Positions 10,580-22,670 are shown, counted from the first letter of the stretch. The stretch is DNA of 64,000 nt from Cryptomeria japonica (GCF_030272615.1 NC_081405.1:22893772-22957771); one strand, 5' to 3'. Numbers and translations: made by a program. Notes: generated from the letters alone by a model not told the origin.

Positions 10580-13424
10580 GAATTTCGCTCCTAACCCTTC
10601 CAAAGGGTCCAGAGCGAATTCCTCTATAGGACAACTCTATATTGCCCAAGGTCATGAAATAGTTCATTCCCAGACTTGAGTGGAGGCAAAAGCACTTATT
10701 TGGAGTGAAGAAATGTGAAAATGAAGTCAAGATTTGAGCCCAAGGAGGAATTTTGCTCCTAACCCTTCCAAAGGGTCCAGAGCGAAATTCATGTAAAACC
10801 CTATTTTTCACCAAATTCTTGGGCTAGATGTCAACTTGAAGAGCAAATTCATGTGATCGTGATGGAAGGAGGCCTAATGAAGTTTGTCCAAGGTATGAAG
10901 AGGAGAAAATAAGTAAGAAATTAGCAAAAAAGGGGAATTTCGCTCCTGACCCTTCCAAAGGGTCCAGAGCGAAATTCACCTTTTCCTCTATTGTGCTCTT
11001 TCATATGGCCAAGTTTTGGATTTTTGAGGCGTAGTTGAGGAGACTTGGATGCATATTTGCCTTGGAGAGGAGGTTTAAGACTACAAAATAATGGAAATTA
11101 GCCTAAAGAAGGAATTTCACTCTTGACCCTTCCAAAGGGTCCAGAGCGAAATTCTTGAAAACACCCATTTTCTTCCTTGTTATGGCCAAGTTTTGGACTT
11201 CTAAGGCGTGGTTGCAATGACCTTGAGGTTTTCTAGCCTTTGAAAGAAGTTTGAGGCAATGAAATGGTGAAAATCAACCTAGAATGGAAATTTCGCTCCT
11301 GACGCTTCCAAAGGGTCCAGAGCGAAATCTTCCATCTGACCTTCTATCTTGCCTAAAATGATGAATAGAGTTTGAAAGGACCTTTAGATTGATCAAGTTT
11401 GAGAGAGAATTCGATAAATCAAGATTTTCGCTCTTGACCCTTCCAGAGGGTCCAAAGCGAAAATCCTCATAACTCTCATTTCCTTCCTAATTTTGGCTAT
11501 GTGTTGGTCTCTAAGGCATGTTGGAAGGTGGATTGATGTGTTCTTGCCTTGAGAAGTGAATGAATGCATTGAAAAGTAAGGATTTTTGTCCAAGAATGGA
11601 AATTTCACTCTTGACCCTTCCAAAGGGTCCAGAGCGAAATTTCCCATAAACCTAATTTCCTTCCTTGTTTGGACCAACATTCTAGTTTTGAAGTGATGGG
11701 ATGTAAGAATGTGAAGGATTTTGTCCTAGATTGTGAATTTCGCTCCTGACCCTTCCAAAGGGTCCAAAGCGAAATTCTTCAAAGTAACTATTTTCTCCTT
11801 AAATGAGGTCAAAACTTTGGTACCTATGGCGTATATGGAAGTGGAGTGATGTATTTTTGCTTGGCAATGTAGATTGGAGTTCAAGAAATGAAATATCAAG
11901 CCTAGAGTGTGAATTTCGCTCCTGACCCTTCCAAAGGGTCCAGAGCGAAATTCCCCAAAACCACTTTTTTCCCTCAATTTTATGCCAAGTCTAGGGTTGT
12001 TCAAGGTGAATTAGGATTGGGAGTGTCCTTAGGTGTGACCTTGACTTGCTAGTGATTATCAAAATGATGGAAATTAGCCCAAACCAAGAATTTCACTCAT
12101 GACCCTTCCAGAGGGTCCAGAGCGAAATTCCTAGGATCGCCTATTTTCCTTGCAAATCAAGTTAAGTTTTAGGTTTTTATGGCCTAGATAGGAGTGAGGC
12201 GATGTATCCTTGGTCTTGGGGGTGGATTAGAGTTGAGAGAATGAGAAAATAAGCTCAAATCATGAATTTTGCTCTAGGAGCAAAATTCATGATTTGAGCT
12301 TATTTTCTCACTCTCTCAACTCTAACCCTTCCAAAGGGTCCAGAGCGAAATTCTAAAATCCACCTATTCCTTTCATATTTGTGCCAAGCTAGGCCTAGAC
12401 AAAGATGGTAGAAGCCCTTGAGATTGCCCTTGAATGGATTGTTATCTCCAAAAATGATGATTTTGGGCTAGAGGAAGAAATTTGCTCCTAACCCTTCCAA
12501 AGGGTCTAGGGCGAAATCCATCATGGGTCCTGTCCCTGGCCATGATTTCTAGCGAAATTCTCTTTTCTAGTCATTTTGAGGTCAAGCAAAATGTTGGAAG
12601 CATGGGAGAGGGATCCAAGGATGAGAGTCCAAGTATAGAAAGTGAAAAAGATGGACCTTGGTGAAGGAAAACAAGCAAATCATGAATTTCGCTGCTCCTG
12701 ACCCTTCCAAAGGGTCTAGAGCGAAATTCTTCAAACTACCCTTTTCCTCCTTGAGTGAAGCTAAAACTTTAATGCCTATGGCATGGTTGAAGGTGGAGTG
12801 AGGTATTCTTGGCTTGTAAAGTGAATTGAGGTAAAGGAAGTGTAAGATCAAGCCTAAAACTTGAATTCGCTCTTGACCCTTCCAAAGGGTCCAAGGCGAA
12901 ATTCACAAAATCTCTTTTTCCTTCAAAATTGTGTTAGGTCAAATTATTGGTGAGGGTGACTGGGCTTAAAAGATTGCCTTAAGCATGCCTTAGAGGGGGT
13001 TATGAGTGAAAGAAGTGAGTGTTTTGTCCAAGATCAAGAAATTCGCTCCTGACCCTTCCAAAGGGTCCAGGGCAAAATCCTCAATTTAACCTAATTTGCT
13101 CATGATGAAAGTCACGTTGTAGATTCCTAGGCTTTAGAGGAGAGAAGACTAGTGTATGCTTGCCTTGGAAGGCATTTTGGAGTAGAGACATGATAGATTT
13201 TGTCCTAAAATGCAAATTTCGCTCCTGACCCTTCCAAAGGGTCCAAAGCGAAATTCTTAAAACCTCTATTTTGCCCCAAATTTACATCAAGCTTGGTGTT
13301 GGTTGAGAATGAGGGCATCCTTGGACATGTATCTAAGCAAGTATGGTCAAAAGGTGAGAAGAATTTGAGCCAGGAATACAAAATTCACTCCTGACCCTTC
13401 CAAAGGGTCTAGGGCGAAATTCTT
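10580..13424. repeat. 17-copy array of a 43-bp palindrome, about 176-bp period
   Basis: The core GAATTTCGCTC + CTGACCCTTCCAAAGGGTCCA + GAGCGAAATTC forms an 11-bp outer stem and a 6-bp inner stem (ACCCTT/AAGGGT). Copies start near 10580, 10748, 10936, 11111, 11288, 11425, 11600, 11736, 11911, 12088, 12264, 12478, 12684, 12862, 13038, 13214 and 13380. Most intervals are 166-188 bp, with two near 137 and two near 210. The 43-bp core is far better conserved than the roughly 133 bp between copies. Peptides such as FALDPLEGS or SGPFGRVRSEI seen on the minus strand are translations of this palindrome, not genes. Confidence 0.93.
12227..12325. repeat. Near-perfect 48-bp inverted repeat (fold-back)
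   Basis: Arms 12227-12274 and 12278-12325 are complementary at 47 of 48 positions with a 3-nt spacer TAG. The left arm is ordinary array sequence; the right arm is its mirror and ends exactly where the array core resumes (ACCCTTCCAAAGGG). Confidence 0.95.
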
Positions 13425-13570
13425 ATAGGGCCTGTCCCTGGGAAGGATTTTGACCGAACTTTATTTTAAAGTCTTCTTGTTGATGATTTAAGGTGAAAAT
13501 GCTTTGTTGAAATGAATATGTCATATGTACTTAATCACCTTTTGGTTTATTTTGCCGATGGAGAAAACCA

Positions 13571-13681
13571 GTCCAGCATCAAAAAGGATGACCTCTTCCA
13601 ATCCAACATCATCAAGGACGACCTCTTCCAGTCCAGCATCATCAAGGACGACCACTTCCAGTCTAGCATCATCAAGGACGT
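13571..13681 (+). repeat. 30-bp tandem repeat inside the large LTR
   Basis: About 3.6 units of CCAGCATCATCAAGGACGAC plus CTCTTCCAGT, with one or two changes per unit. The period is a multiple of three, so all frames stay open; no function is implied. Confidence 0.85.
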
Positions 13682-14232
13682 TCCACAAGCAAAAGGGAAG
13701 ACTCGAGGCGCTTTGAAGCGTTGGAAGACTCAATGTGTTCAAGGAATTGTCAGCTACCTCCGGAACCTTCACTTTGTCACACTAAGGAACCACAAGATGA
13801 CAAAGAAAAGTGATGCCAACATTTCAAGGAAAGGTACACCATCCATCCAGCACATCAAAGACAAAAGAGGTCGGTACCTGGGTCCATTGAAGAAGCAAAT
13901 AGTTTCATAAGAGTTAATTAAAGTTAGCTTCTCAGCATCATCAAATTCAACATCAACCAAGTTACAAGTGTCAGACAAGGTGGCATCCCAGTCATCACTC
14001 CTCCAATCGGATTGGTCCACCTCAGCATGACCAGATTCAATGTACCTAATTTACCGGAGGCGGCACAAACTTTGAGGCACCTACCCCTACTTCCTATTGG
14101 TCCTCACTCTTGGAATGTAATTTTCTCATTGGCTAGAGGAAGTTTGTTGTAACAAACCTTAATTAGGGTTTCTATCTTGTAATCCTAGCCTTTGATTCTA
14201 AGTCAATCAGAGTCGTTTGTTCGTAAAGGGAC

Positions 14233-14246
14233 TCTCTATATAAAAC
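14233..14246 (+). promoter_or_regulatory. LTR TATA box
   Basis: CTCTATATAAAACC, followed by purine-rich TTAATAGAGAATAG repeats. The equivalent CTATAAAA is at 23513-23520 in the sister LTR, also followed by GTTAGATAGT repeats, so this is the probable U3/R promoter. Confidence 0.7.
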
Positions 14247-15109
14247 CCTGGCTCCTCATTTGTAAAGGTTAATAGTTGGTTAATAGAGAATAGATAGTAG
14301 TGAATAGTCAGAGAGTAGGAAATAGTTAGAGTAGAATAGAAAGAGAAGGCAAAGATTGTTGCCAAGATGTTGTTGTAAAGGACTTGTAAACTTCATTGAA
14401 GAAATGGTGAATTCTATGGGTCGATTCAACAATTTGCATGGTCTCTATGCTTCTCAAATTTGATTTCATGTTATTAGATGAGTGGAACAAATGTGTATAA
14501 TCGATGGTGAAATTTGTATATCCATACTACTAGGAGTTTGTTGGTTGCAGACTTGCCTTGTGTAGTCAACTGGAATCATTCAGCTTAAGCTTAACTTCAA
14601 TTGTCGCTCCTTCATTGATATGCATCAGCCTGATGGTGTCCATGCCTGTAGCGGTGATCTAAACATCATAAAGCTTTCCTCAAAAGATCGCACTAACATT
14701 GTGGAGATGGTCGTAGGATGTCAAAGCAAGACTTAGTTAGAATTTCATCAAAGGTCATTCATTGCTCTTACATTCTTAGTATTAGAAATAGATCCCGTTT
14801 CAACCCTTCTCCTTTTTCCTTTTTTTCAAAATCTAGGACCAATAAAATCTCACGTTCCAGCAATATCCAAAGCAAATCAGACATTCAGGTCGTCGAATGT
14901 AAGTCCTCTTGTGATTCCAGCAAAATCACATCATACCACGAGAAGCTTATCCACACGTAGAGAACCTACATACAAGAACCTTGGAGTTGCCTCGATTGAT
15001 CCTTCAGCGAGATCTTCAGCAGTCGGGAACTTTTTTCAAGAGAGGATAAGGTACCTTTAGGTATTTTATTCTGTGTTCGCATGTGCATGAAAAACACATC
15101 AACAGGATC

Positions 15110-16658
15110 CTACCATATTTCTTGTGATAGGAAAAATAAAAACTAGAATATATTGCTTGTTGATATAGAGCAGAATAAGGATTTAATTGTGATGTCTAAA
15201 AAAGAAAGATTAACAATTCTCAAAAAGGAAAACCCAAGACCACCAATGACTGTACACACCTTCAATGGCAATCGCAGTGATAGTTCCTCCAAGCATTCTA
15301 ATCACTCAATGTAATACATGTGAAACCATCCAAAATGGAAATGGGTCTAAAAGAAAGAAAGAAAGAAGCTCTAGTTTTTACCCACTATCCTAGATGAAGT
15401 TGCCAATAATTACTATACAGTATTTCAGCCAGAGTATTTAAGAAAATGGAAAGAGATAAAAATAAGGCTTTGAGGAAGATCTTAAACTTCTCAAAAATGA
15501 TGATGAAATTTAACTAGGATCAATTGCTGAGTCAATTTTAAAATTGACAGAACATGGAAAAATTCTATATTTGACTTTTGTTATTGCATAGGAAGGCAAA
15601 GAGGTAATTGTTGGACAAGGGAATGACTCACCACCAGTGCTTTAAGTCAAGCTCCATCTAGCCAGAGAAGGTAGATGCTATCACAACACAAAGGACAGGC
15701 ACAAAGGCGCAGTTTGGCCATGAACTAGAAGCATCACAAAAGCTGTTTCATTTCTAGATGATAATAAAACAGAGGGAACCTGAATAGACTTCTCGCCAGA
15801 AAACTCTGTGACTAACACCTAAAAGTTACACATTTGTAACTTCCGAGAGTAGCACACATTTTATATAAATAGGTTCAGTTAATAATATTCCCAGATATTA
15901 TGCTTTGATTAAACTTGGCTACTTTAGATAGCTTAACTAAGCTAGATTCATATAAAGCATATAAGCACTAAACTGAGCTAGTTTAATGATTTGACAGCAA
16001 GCTATCAGCTCTGAAAGGACACATAGCTCATTCTGTACACTATTATTGCATCAGTGAAAACCTGGTTAGCATTTACAAAGAAATTGATTACTATTTGGCT
16101 AGAGTGTTTCTAGGATAGCACTGTAAATTTTCTGTTTTGCTCCATTGACCAGGTTGTGTTATAGATAGCTAACAATTTTGAATTTTTACAAAATAGATGA
16201 GCAGAGGAGCAGCCAAAAACCCCTGAAAATCAACAGCAAGCAAAAGGTTCTGAATAGAATTTTCACCTGATATTATTATAGCACCAAAATTGGATGACAA
16301 AATGGGATAAGATATACAACATAAGACAAGACAAGACCTCCTAGTTAATTCGTGTGCGAGTGTGTCCAACAAACAAGGAAGATTCAATAGTGCCTAAGAG
16401 ATCAACAGTTTAGTATGAGAAACTAAAGAATGCTGCTCCCTTAGGGTAAAGTTCTAATGGCTTGGCAATCAATTGATTATTTATTTCAAGTTGCAAATGA
16501 AATGAGAGTCAAATACCTTTGATCAAAATTATGTTACAATGTGTTTTTTAATTATTAAAAGACACTACAAATATAGTATTTCTAGGAGACATAAAAATTA
16601 GACACTAGACCTCAGTCACATGACATTGATTGGCAAAAGGTTTAGCAGAAATAATTAC
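15110..16658. other. Intron-like DNA, no gene resolved
   Basis: AT-rich with T-rich tracts on the minus strand. A splice-acceptor-like TTTCTTTTAG (minus, about 15350) and donor-like GTGTGT (about 15260) occur, but every frame of the segment between them has a stop near its start. I do not call an exon here. Confidence 0.4.
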
Positions 16659-16791
16659 CCGCTTCCAAGAATGGAGAACCCTTTAATCCAGAATTAGCAT
16701 TCATGCAATTTTTGCTATCAAGCAATGGCCCTTCAGTTTTTATTTTTAATGACTTTATGCCTTCCACTCCATCATTGTACTTTAAGACTGC
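16659..16791 (-). CDS. Candidate internal exon of an unidentified host gene
   Basis: On the minus strand a 133-nt segment lies between an acceptor (TTATTTATGTACAG) and a donor (GTAATT). It is open in one frame for 44 codons: AVLKYNDGVEGIKSLKIKTE, then GPLLDSKNCMNANSGLKGS and PFLEA. It is hydrophilic with normal codon use and an outgoing phase of 1. I do not recognise the protein. A further donor-like GTAAGT occurs about 400 bp upstream on the same strand (about 17186) after a possible short exon. It could belong to the gene whose first exon is at 41179-41340, which would need introns above 20 kb. That link is speculation. Confidence 0.3.
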
Positions 16792-16799
16792 CTGTACAT

Positions 16800-18080
16800 A
16801 AATAACAAGATACCAATTCCAGATTATCTATGAGAAATCAACCTCATGCTTGAAGCAAGTACAATGCTTAACTTGATTGCTTGCACAACATTGAACATGC
16901 AAGCAACTAAAACTAGGAAAACTTACCCTGTCTATTAGTGTGGTTATAGTCCTATTAAGAACAACAGCAAGCCTTAGCAAATCAAATACAATATGCTCAA
17001 TAGAACATAAACCAAGAAAACTTATCTTCAATAGCACACTACAAAGATGCAAGAAACAACTAGCAATAAAAAAAGGACCCCTTCGTGTCCAAAGGATTAA
17101 TCCAAGTAAAAATGTGATATAGGTCTCAATATCTTCAAAGTTAACCAGAAAAACTTAAACATGGGGAACAGAAAGATAAAGGACTTACCATACTATTTCT
17201 TTAGTTCTGTTATCTTGACAATTTTCAAATGTAACATAGTGCAACAAAACACACTCAAAGCACCCATAGATGTAGTAGTTTGATTATTTCTATCATAGAC
17301 ACAGTGAAAACAAATTTGAAATCTTTGAACTTTCTAAAGCTCCTATCCCATATAGATATAGCATAGCTGAGTCTCGGCACTGATGAGGATGAGGAGGTGG
17401 TAGAAAACAATTTCTTTTCCCAACATCATTTTAAGTTTTTGTATAAGTGTTTATAATCTATATGATTTCCTTGCACAGAAGGTTTTCTTTTCCTTGTTTA
17501 TTAAAATATTTCTTTCTTTGTTCCTTCATTGCCTTCCTTATCTAGTGCGTGCACAATCAACTTTGATGATGTTATTTCAGATCTTTAAATATAGTTTATA
17601 TCTGTCATGTCCCCAAATTAGTGATACCCAATTTCTGCCCTAATTCAAGGGGAATAGGGGTTAGAGATACCTGTTACTTTGACTGGAAATTCTGCAAGTT
17701 AGTTAGACTAGCAATTGCACCTTGGTGTGCAATGGGTATGCCAAAGAGGTGTGGATGGTCAATTAGGAATAAATTTATTCTATTAGTTGCATACATTTGT
17801 GCAACACGAGTTCAATTGGCAGGCCATTTAGAAAATATTCTTTGTGCAACAAAGGTAACAATGACCTTTCACATGATTAGTGAAGTCTTTTGCTTTGTGC
17901 CCCCATTCTTGATGCATTGGTGATTTCATCTTGTATGCCGTTCTGCTTATAATGATACCTTGTGTGCACATTGGTATGCAATGGAACATTAAATGTGAAT
18001 GACACTTACAAAGCAAACAAATTGTTTATTTAATGTTGGTTCAATTAATGTCTTACGTAAAAGCTTGCGGCATTATATTA
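16800..18080. other. Intron-like or intergenic DNA
   Basis: No coding pattern. TGTCATGTCCCCAAATTAG at 17603 looks like an LTR start but no partner end, PBS or TSD was found. Confidence 0.4.
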
Positions 18081-18089
18081 TTGAAATGT

Positions 18090-19345
18090 CTAAAAAGAAG
18101 GACGAGGGAGACATAGGGAAACAAATGTATGGAAATAGAGTGGGGGCATGTCTAGAGATAGGGGGACACATGAAGATATCGGTAGAAATTAAGTTAAAAG
18201 GAGAGAGGAAGAGGGGCAAAAATAGATGCAAAGAGGCATTAGGAGAGATAAAGATAGAGATATATAGGGAGATAGAGAGTTATAAAGGAAGAGGGAGGTG
18301 GATATATATAGGGAGGTGGATATATATAGGGAGGGGGAGGGGGAGAGATAGAGAGGAATATAGATGGTGAGGTAGGGTGATGAATAAATAGAGATATAAG
18401 GGGAGAGAAAGGGAGTGACAGAGATAGATAGAGAGAAATACAAACAAAGAGAAGTAGAGATAAAGAGGGAGATTTGAGAAAGATATATGGAAAGAGAAAG
18501 AGAGAGATAGAGATACATGGGAAGAGAAAGGGAGAGAAAGGAAGACATAGGATATAAGTAAGTGATATAGAGGGAGGTAGAGATTGGGTGAGACAAAGAG
18601 GGGGAGGGAGAGATAAAGAGAGAGATAATGGGATAGATAGAGAGGCATACAAACATAGAGATGCAAAGATAGACAAATAGAGATTAAGAGAAATAGAGGG
18701 ACATAGAGAGGAACATAGAAACAAGGTGAGATAGAGATATATGGGAAGAGAAAGTGAGAGAGGTAGAAATCAAGATATAGATAAGGGAGAGAGAGAGGGG
18801 AGAGAGAGGGGGGGGCGGGGAAGATGTAAGGAGATAGAGGTAGAGCAGGGTATGAAAAGATAGAGATAGATAGGGAGGGGAGGGAGAGGGAAAGATGACT
18901 TAATAGATAGAGAGAGGGGAGAGAGTGATATGGATAGAGGGAGATATAGAGAGATAGAGAGGGATATGGAGAAGGATAGGGAGAGTAAAAGAGATGGAGT
19001 TGATAAGAGAGAGATAATGAGAGAGGTAGAGAGATATGGAAAGAGAGAGAGAGAGAGAGACCTTGGAAAGATAGGTGGTGAGAGAGAGATAAATATATAG
19101 AGAGGGACAGATGGAAGGGGAGAGGAAGAGAGGAAAAAATAGAGATAGAACGATGGATATATGTGAAGTGATATAGAGAGAGAGAGATGCAAATATATGT
19201 AGCTTTGAGAGAGCATGGGAGGTGGAGGGAGAGATGGAATGAATAATAGAGAAAGGCAGATAATGAGATATAAATAGAGGGAGAGGGAGAGATGTGAAGA
19301 TAGAGATGAAGGGGGGCAAAAGGGAGAGATAGAGGAGGTCATAGA
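18090..19345. repeat. 1.25-kb purine (GA/GGA/GATA) tract
   Basis: The + strand is almost only purines with interspersed T, built from GAGA, GGGAGA, GATAGA and TATAGGGAG motifs without a fixed period. The minus strand is therefore open in several frames, giving Ser/Leu/Tyr/Pro-rich artefacts. This is low-complexity DNA with potential to form triplex (H-DNA). Confidence 0.9.
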
Positions 19346-19369
19346 GACCCGTGATAGACTACAGCTCAT

Positions 19370-20400
19370 GCAGTGTTACACTTTTTTTTTTAAATGAAAG
19401 TGAGGTACTCTAAGTTTAGAACTACTAGTTTATAACTTTCTTGATCGGTGAAGACTGAGAGTGATTTTTCTATATATGTACGTTGATCATAAAATTCTTT
19501 TCAATGAATAATACAGATCATTTTTTTAGCCTATGCTGTTCGCACAACACAACTCGTATTTTCTAAGTTAATTCTTTATTATTTCATTCTGCTATTCAAA
19601 TGTCTATTTCTAATTTTATTTTTGAGTTTTTTGCAATCAGCATAATATAAATTTGTAATAAAAAATAGAAAATATAATAATCAATATAACCATTATATTA
19701 TTTTAAAAAATAAATTTAGATTATGTAAATTGATATCCATTTTTTTCACTTAATTTTCTAATATTTATTTACCTCAATTTTATTATTATTTACATTTTAC
19801 ATTTATTATAACGTTTAATTAATCAATCTATAAAATCACTAGAAAATTAAACGAAAAAAGATTTGGATATATACTAGCAGAGTTTAAATTTATATTTAAA
19901 ATAAAATAATATAATTATATTCATTATTCTAATTTATATTTTTATTAAAATATATATATATATATATATAATTAAAAACTATTAAATTTTATTTCTTTCA
20001 CAATTTTTTTTTTCTACCTAGATGCTTCAATACATACGAAATTTAGCCAGAGTGATTTAATCTATACAAATATTATTGAACATCACATCACACACGTAAA
20101 ACAAAATTTAAATATGAGATATATTTGATTAAAATTTCGACATTAGTTTGAGGATTTCCACTATTATTCATTACCTATCCATATAAATTTATTATGCTAG
20201 AAAACATCACATTTGGCAAATAAAACAAATGACGTACATAATATAAGTGGCTGACATGGAAAAGGAGATAGCGATTACCTATATTTTAAGATTTCTAACC
20301 AAGCATCCAAATTCCACATAAAACAAGTTTGAAACGTAATAAAAATGTTCTACCAAAGTCATTTTTTAATATGAAGTATTTCAAATAGTATTTATTGCCT
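19370..20400. other. Very AT-rich DNA without genes
   Basis: A/T runs, an (AT)n block at about 19950-19970, no open frames of note and no transposon ends. Confidence 0.6.
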
Positions 20401-20476
20401 GCAATGTACTAACTACGAAAAGCCGGCAGAGGAAGTACGAAACCAATGGAACTGGCAGAGACTGCGTCTCACAAGT

Positions 20477-20716
20477 TTGCAGGTTAAACATAAATTTTTT
20501 GGAGTTGATGGCGTATTTGCACGTATAGCCAGCTGCGGGAGAACAAAATCAATGGAGGAGATCATGGACAAAATATTAGGTGGCAAATGCAATGTACCAT
20601 CGGGAGCAAGAAAGGAATGCACCAGTCGACCGTATTACGTGGAGCAAGAAACTCATCAAATGGTCCAAACAGCTGCAATCGTCTTGCATCGGTACTTAGG
20701 CGATATTGACCATTGA
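20477..20716 (+). CDS. Small ORF of unknown status
   Basis: An island of more balanced base composition in AT-rich surroundings is open for 79 codons from ATG 20477 and, without an ATG, further upstream to about 20415. The peptide contains FFGVDGVFARIASCGRTKS and a C-terminal HQMVQTAAIVLHRYLGDID. I recognise no family. Overlapping minus frames are also open, so it may be chance. It could be a fragment of a captured or broken host gene. Confidence 0.2.
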   Translation: MQVKHKFFGVDGVFARIASCGRTKSMEEIMDKILGGKCNVPSGARKECTSRPYYVEQETHQMVQTAAIVLHRYLGDIDH

Positions 20717-20880
20717 TTAAAAAAGTTAACCCATTCATTTCATATAAGGACCGCCTTCGGCGAAAAAATATACAATAATCATATTTCATTATATAGATCT
20801 ATTAATTAGGAAACACCAATCATACATATGTAAGATATAGTTCTAATTACAATATTAAATTATGCTTGAGAGTTCAATCA

Positions 20881-21055
20881 TAGAGAGCATAGAAGAGGGT
20901 GACTAGATAGGGTCCCCTAGAGACCCTCTACCCTAGGCCCAAGGACGGATCTCATTCCACCTTGGCCTCATGTGGCCCATACCATATGAGGTGGAATACC
21001 TCGTGAGGTATCTGTTGTGCGTATCGCACACCCATCCCCGTCTTGGACAGGGACC
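20881..21055 (+). repeat. Left copy of a diverged repeat flanking the second LTR
   Basis: Contains ATAGAGAGCATAGAAGAGGG, GGCCCAAGGACGG and TGAGGTGGAATACCTCGTGAGG. Similar blocks in the same order (GATAGAGAGCATGAGGGCC, GGCCCAAAGGCAGC, TGAGGTGGTATGCCTAGAAGG) lie at 24411-24555 on the other side of the LTR at 21142-24338. Confidence 0.6.
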
Positions 21056-21689
21056 CCCCAGTTTGTGCCTTTTGTCTTTGTGGAAGAGGAAGGGGATATG
21101 AAGGGTCAAGTGCCGCTAAACCAAATTCGACCTCATGGGGTTGTTGTGACGTATTCACACATCGCCCCATAAATGGGACCCCTGCTTTTTGCTTTCTGGG
21201 GTTTGTTTTTCTAGTTTTTTTTAAGGTTTTGTCTATTAGCCTTTGCATGATGAGTGCTGTCAGGGGAGTCGTTGGGATGGCAGGCTCTGCTTGAGCCAGG
21301 GTGAGTCAATAGGGCCCCAGAATTAGGGTTTCTTTGAGAGTCTTCCTTAGGGCCTGGTTTTGCTCTTGTTGCTCATTGTGTCTTGCTTGGTGATTAAATA
21401 TCATCCTTGAAGGTATGAAGGGTCAAGTTGGTGAGTGATGGAGTCTGGAATGTCATCTTGGTCTCCAAATGCCCTGAAATTTGGCTAAGTCTGAAATGTC
21501 CTGATCCTGAAATTTGGCTAAGTCTGGAAAGTCCTGATCCTGAAATTTGACTAAGTCTGGAAAACTGAGGAATCCTCCAAAAACTAGAATTTGCAATATA
21601 ACTCTTGGAGGTCCGAAACCACTCTCAAACATCCTGAAAGTATATATGGAATATAACTTAAAGTATTATTCTTATACTTAAATGTTATA

Positions 21690-22670
21690 TTCCATAAAAT
21701 GATCCTTCGGCGAGATCTTGACAAACTCGCCCAAGTGCCCAAGCTCGCACTTCTTGAGGAAAAACCTTAAAATGCCCAATTTCGGACCCTGGGGTGAAAA
21801 CTGGAAAATGTTTAAAAGTTGCCAAAAGTCCCCAGAGGTCCGAATTTCACTTAAGTCCTCCAATTTCGGACCCTGGGGCTAAAATGTGAAAAGGTTCAAA
21901 AGTTGCAAAAAGCCGCCAGAGGTCCGAATTTCACTTAAGTCCTCCAATTTCGGACCCTGGGGCCAAATTCAAAATTTCCCAAAAGGTGCTTTAGGTCCGA
22001 AAAATGCTTGGAAAGTTGCAAAAAGCCCCCAAAGGTCCGAATTTCACTTAAGTCCTCCAATTTCGGACCCAGGGGCCGAAATTTAAAATGTGGAAAAGTT
22101 GCAAAAAGCCCCCAGAGGTCTGAATTTCACTTAAGTCCTCCAATTTCGGACCCTGGGGCCGAAATTCAAAGTTGTATAAATTTGCAAAAAGGTGGTCTAG
22201 GTCCGAAAATGCCTCCAATTCGCTAAAAACATCTAAACACTCCGAAATTTTCGAAAAGGGGCTAAAGGTCCGAAATTTACCTTGAATTTGCGAAAAGGGG
22301 CTAAATCTTAAATTTACCTTGAATTTTCGAAAAGGTGGTTAAGGTCCGAAGTTTTTAAAAGAATTTGCAAAGCATGTTAAAAGTCTGAAATTCGTAGAAA
22401 TTGTAGAAAGCGCCTTAGGGTCCGAAGTTTTCTTGAGTTGCGAAACATACGCTAGGGTCCGAAATACCTCCAGTTCGCCGAAAACGCCTTGAAACTCTGA
22501 ATTTGCAAAACATGTTTAATGGTCCGAAATTTCTCCGATTTTCCAAAAGAGGGCTTAGGGTCCGAAGTTTTCTTTAGAACTGCAAAAAGTGTTCGATGGT
22601 CCGAAGTTCGCCCTTAGGGTTAGAAAACGCAGTTTAAAGTTTGCAAAATAGTGCCATAGCTCCGAAATCA
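21690..22670. repeat. GGTCCGAA/TTCGGACC repeat array
   Basis: Units combine GGTCCGAATTTCACTTAAG, TCCTCCAATTTCGGACCC and TGGGGCCGAAATT, so each can fold through GGTCCGAA with TTCGGACC. Five clear units lie at 21775-22210 (intervals about 82-115 bp). Afterwards the motif GGTCCGAAA decays but keeps recurring every 35-75 bp to about 22665. Confidence 0.85.

Larger units (their letters stand above)
10222..15104 (+). mobile_element. Very large solo LTR with palindrome array, TSD GGATC
   Basis: A 4883-bp unit starting TGTTGAGACGTATTCACAC and ending AAAACACATCAACA. It is flanked by perfect GGATC (10217-10221 and 15105-15109). Its first 250 bp and its last part match the LTR at 21142-24338, so both belong to one family. 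The centre (10580-13424) is a palindrome array. A TATA box lies at 14233-14246. No coding domain is present. A 4.9 kb LTR is at the extreme of plant LTR sizes. Orientation + is taken from the TATA position and the TG start. Confidence 0.88.

Noticed and set aside
10527-12851. Several minus-strand frames of about 90 codons with repeated peptides FALDPLEGS and SGPFGRVRSEI
   Set aside because: They are translations of the 43-bp palindrome array; the same DNA read on either strand gives them.
10580-13424. Regularly spaced palindromic repeats resembling a CRISPR array
   Set aside because: Plant LTR context, about 133-bp spacers that are themselves diverged repeats, no cas genes.
15260-15350. Possible minus-strand exon between TTTCTTTTAG and GTGTGT
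   Set aside because: All three frames have stops in the segment; only a 37-nt shortened version stays open, which is too little.
17186-17260. Possible short minus-strand exon ending at GTAAGT
   Set aside because: The donor is good, but the acceptor is ambiguous and the peptide is only about 20 residues, unrecognised.
18189-19369. Long Ser/Leu/Tyr/Pro-rich minus-strand frames
   Set aside because: Low-complexity artefact of the purine tract; all frames are open and none has domain features.
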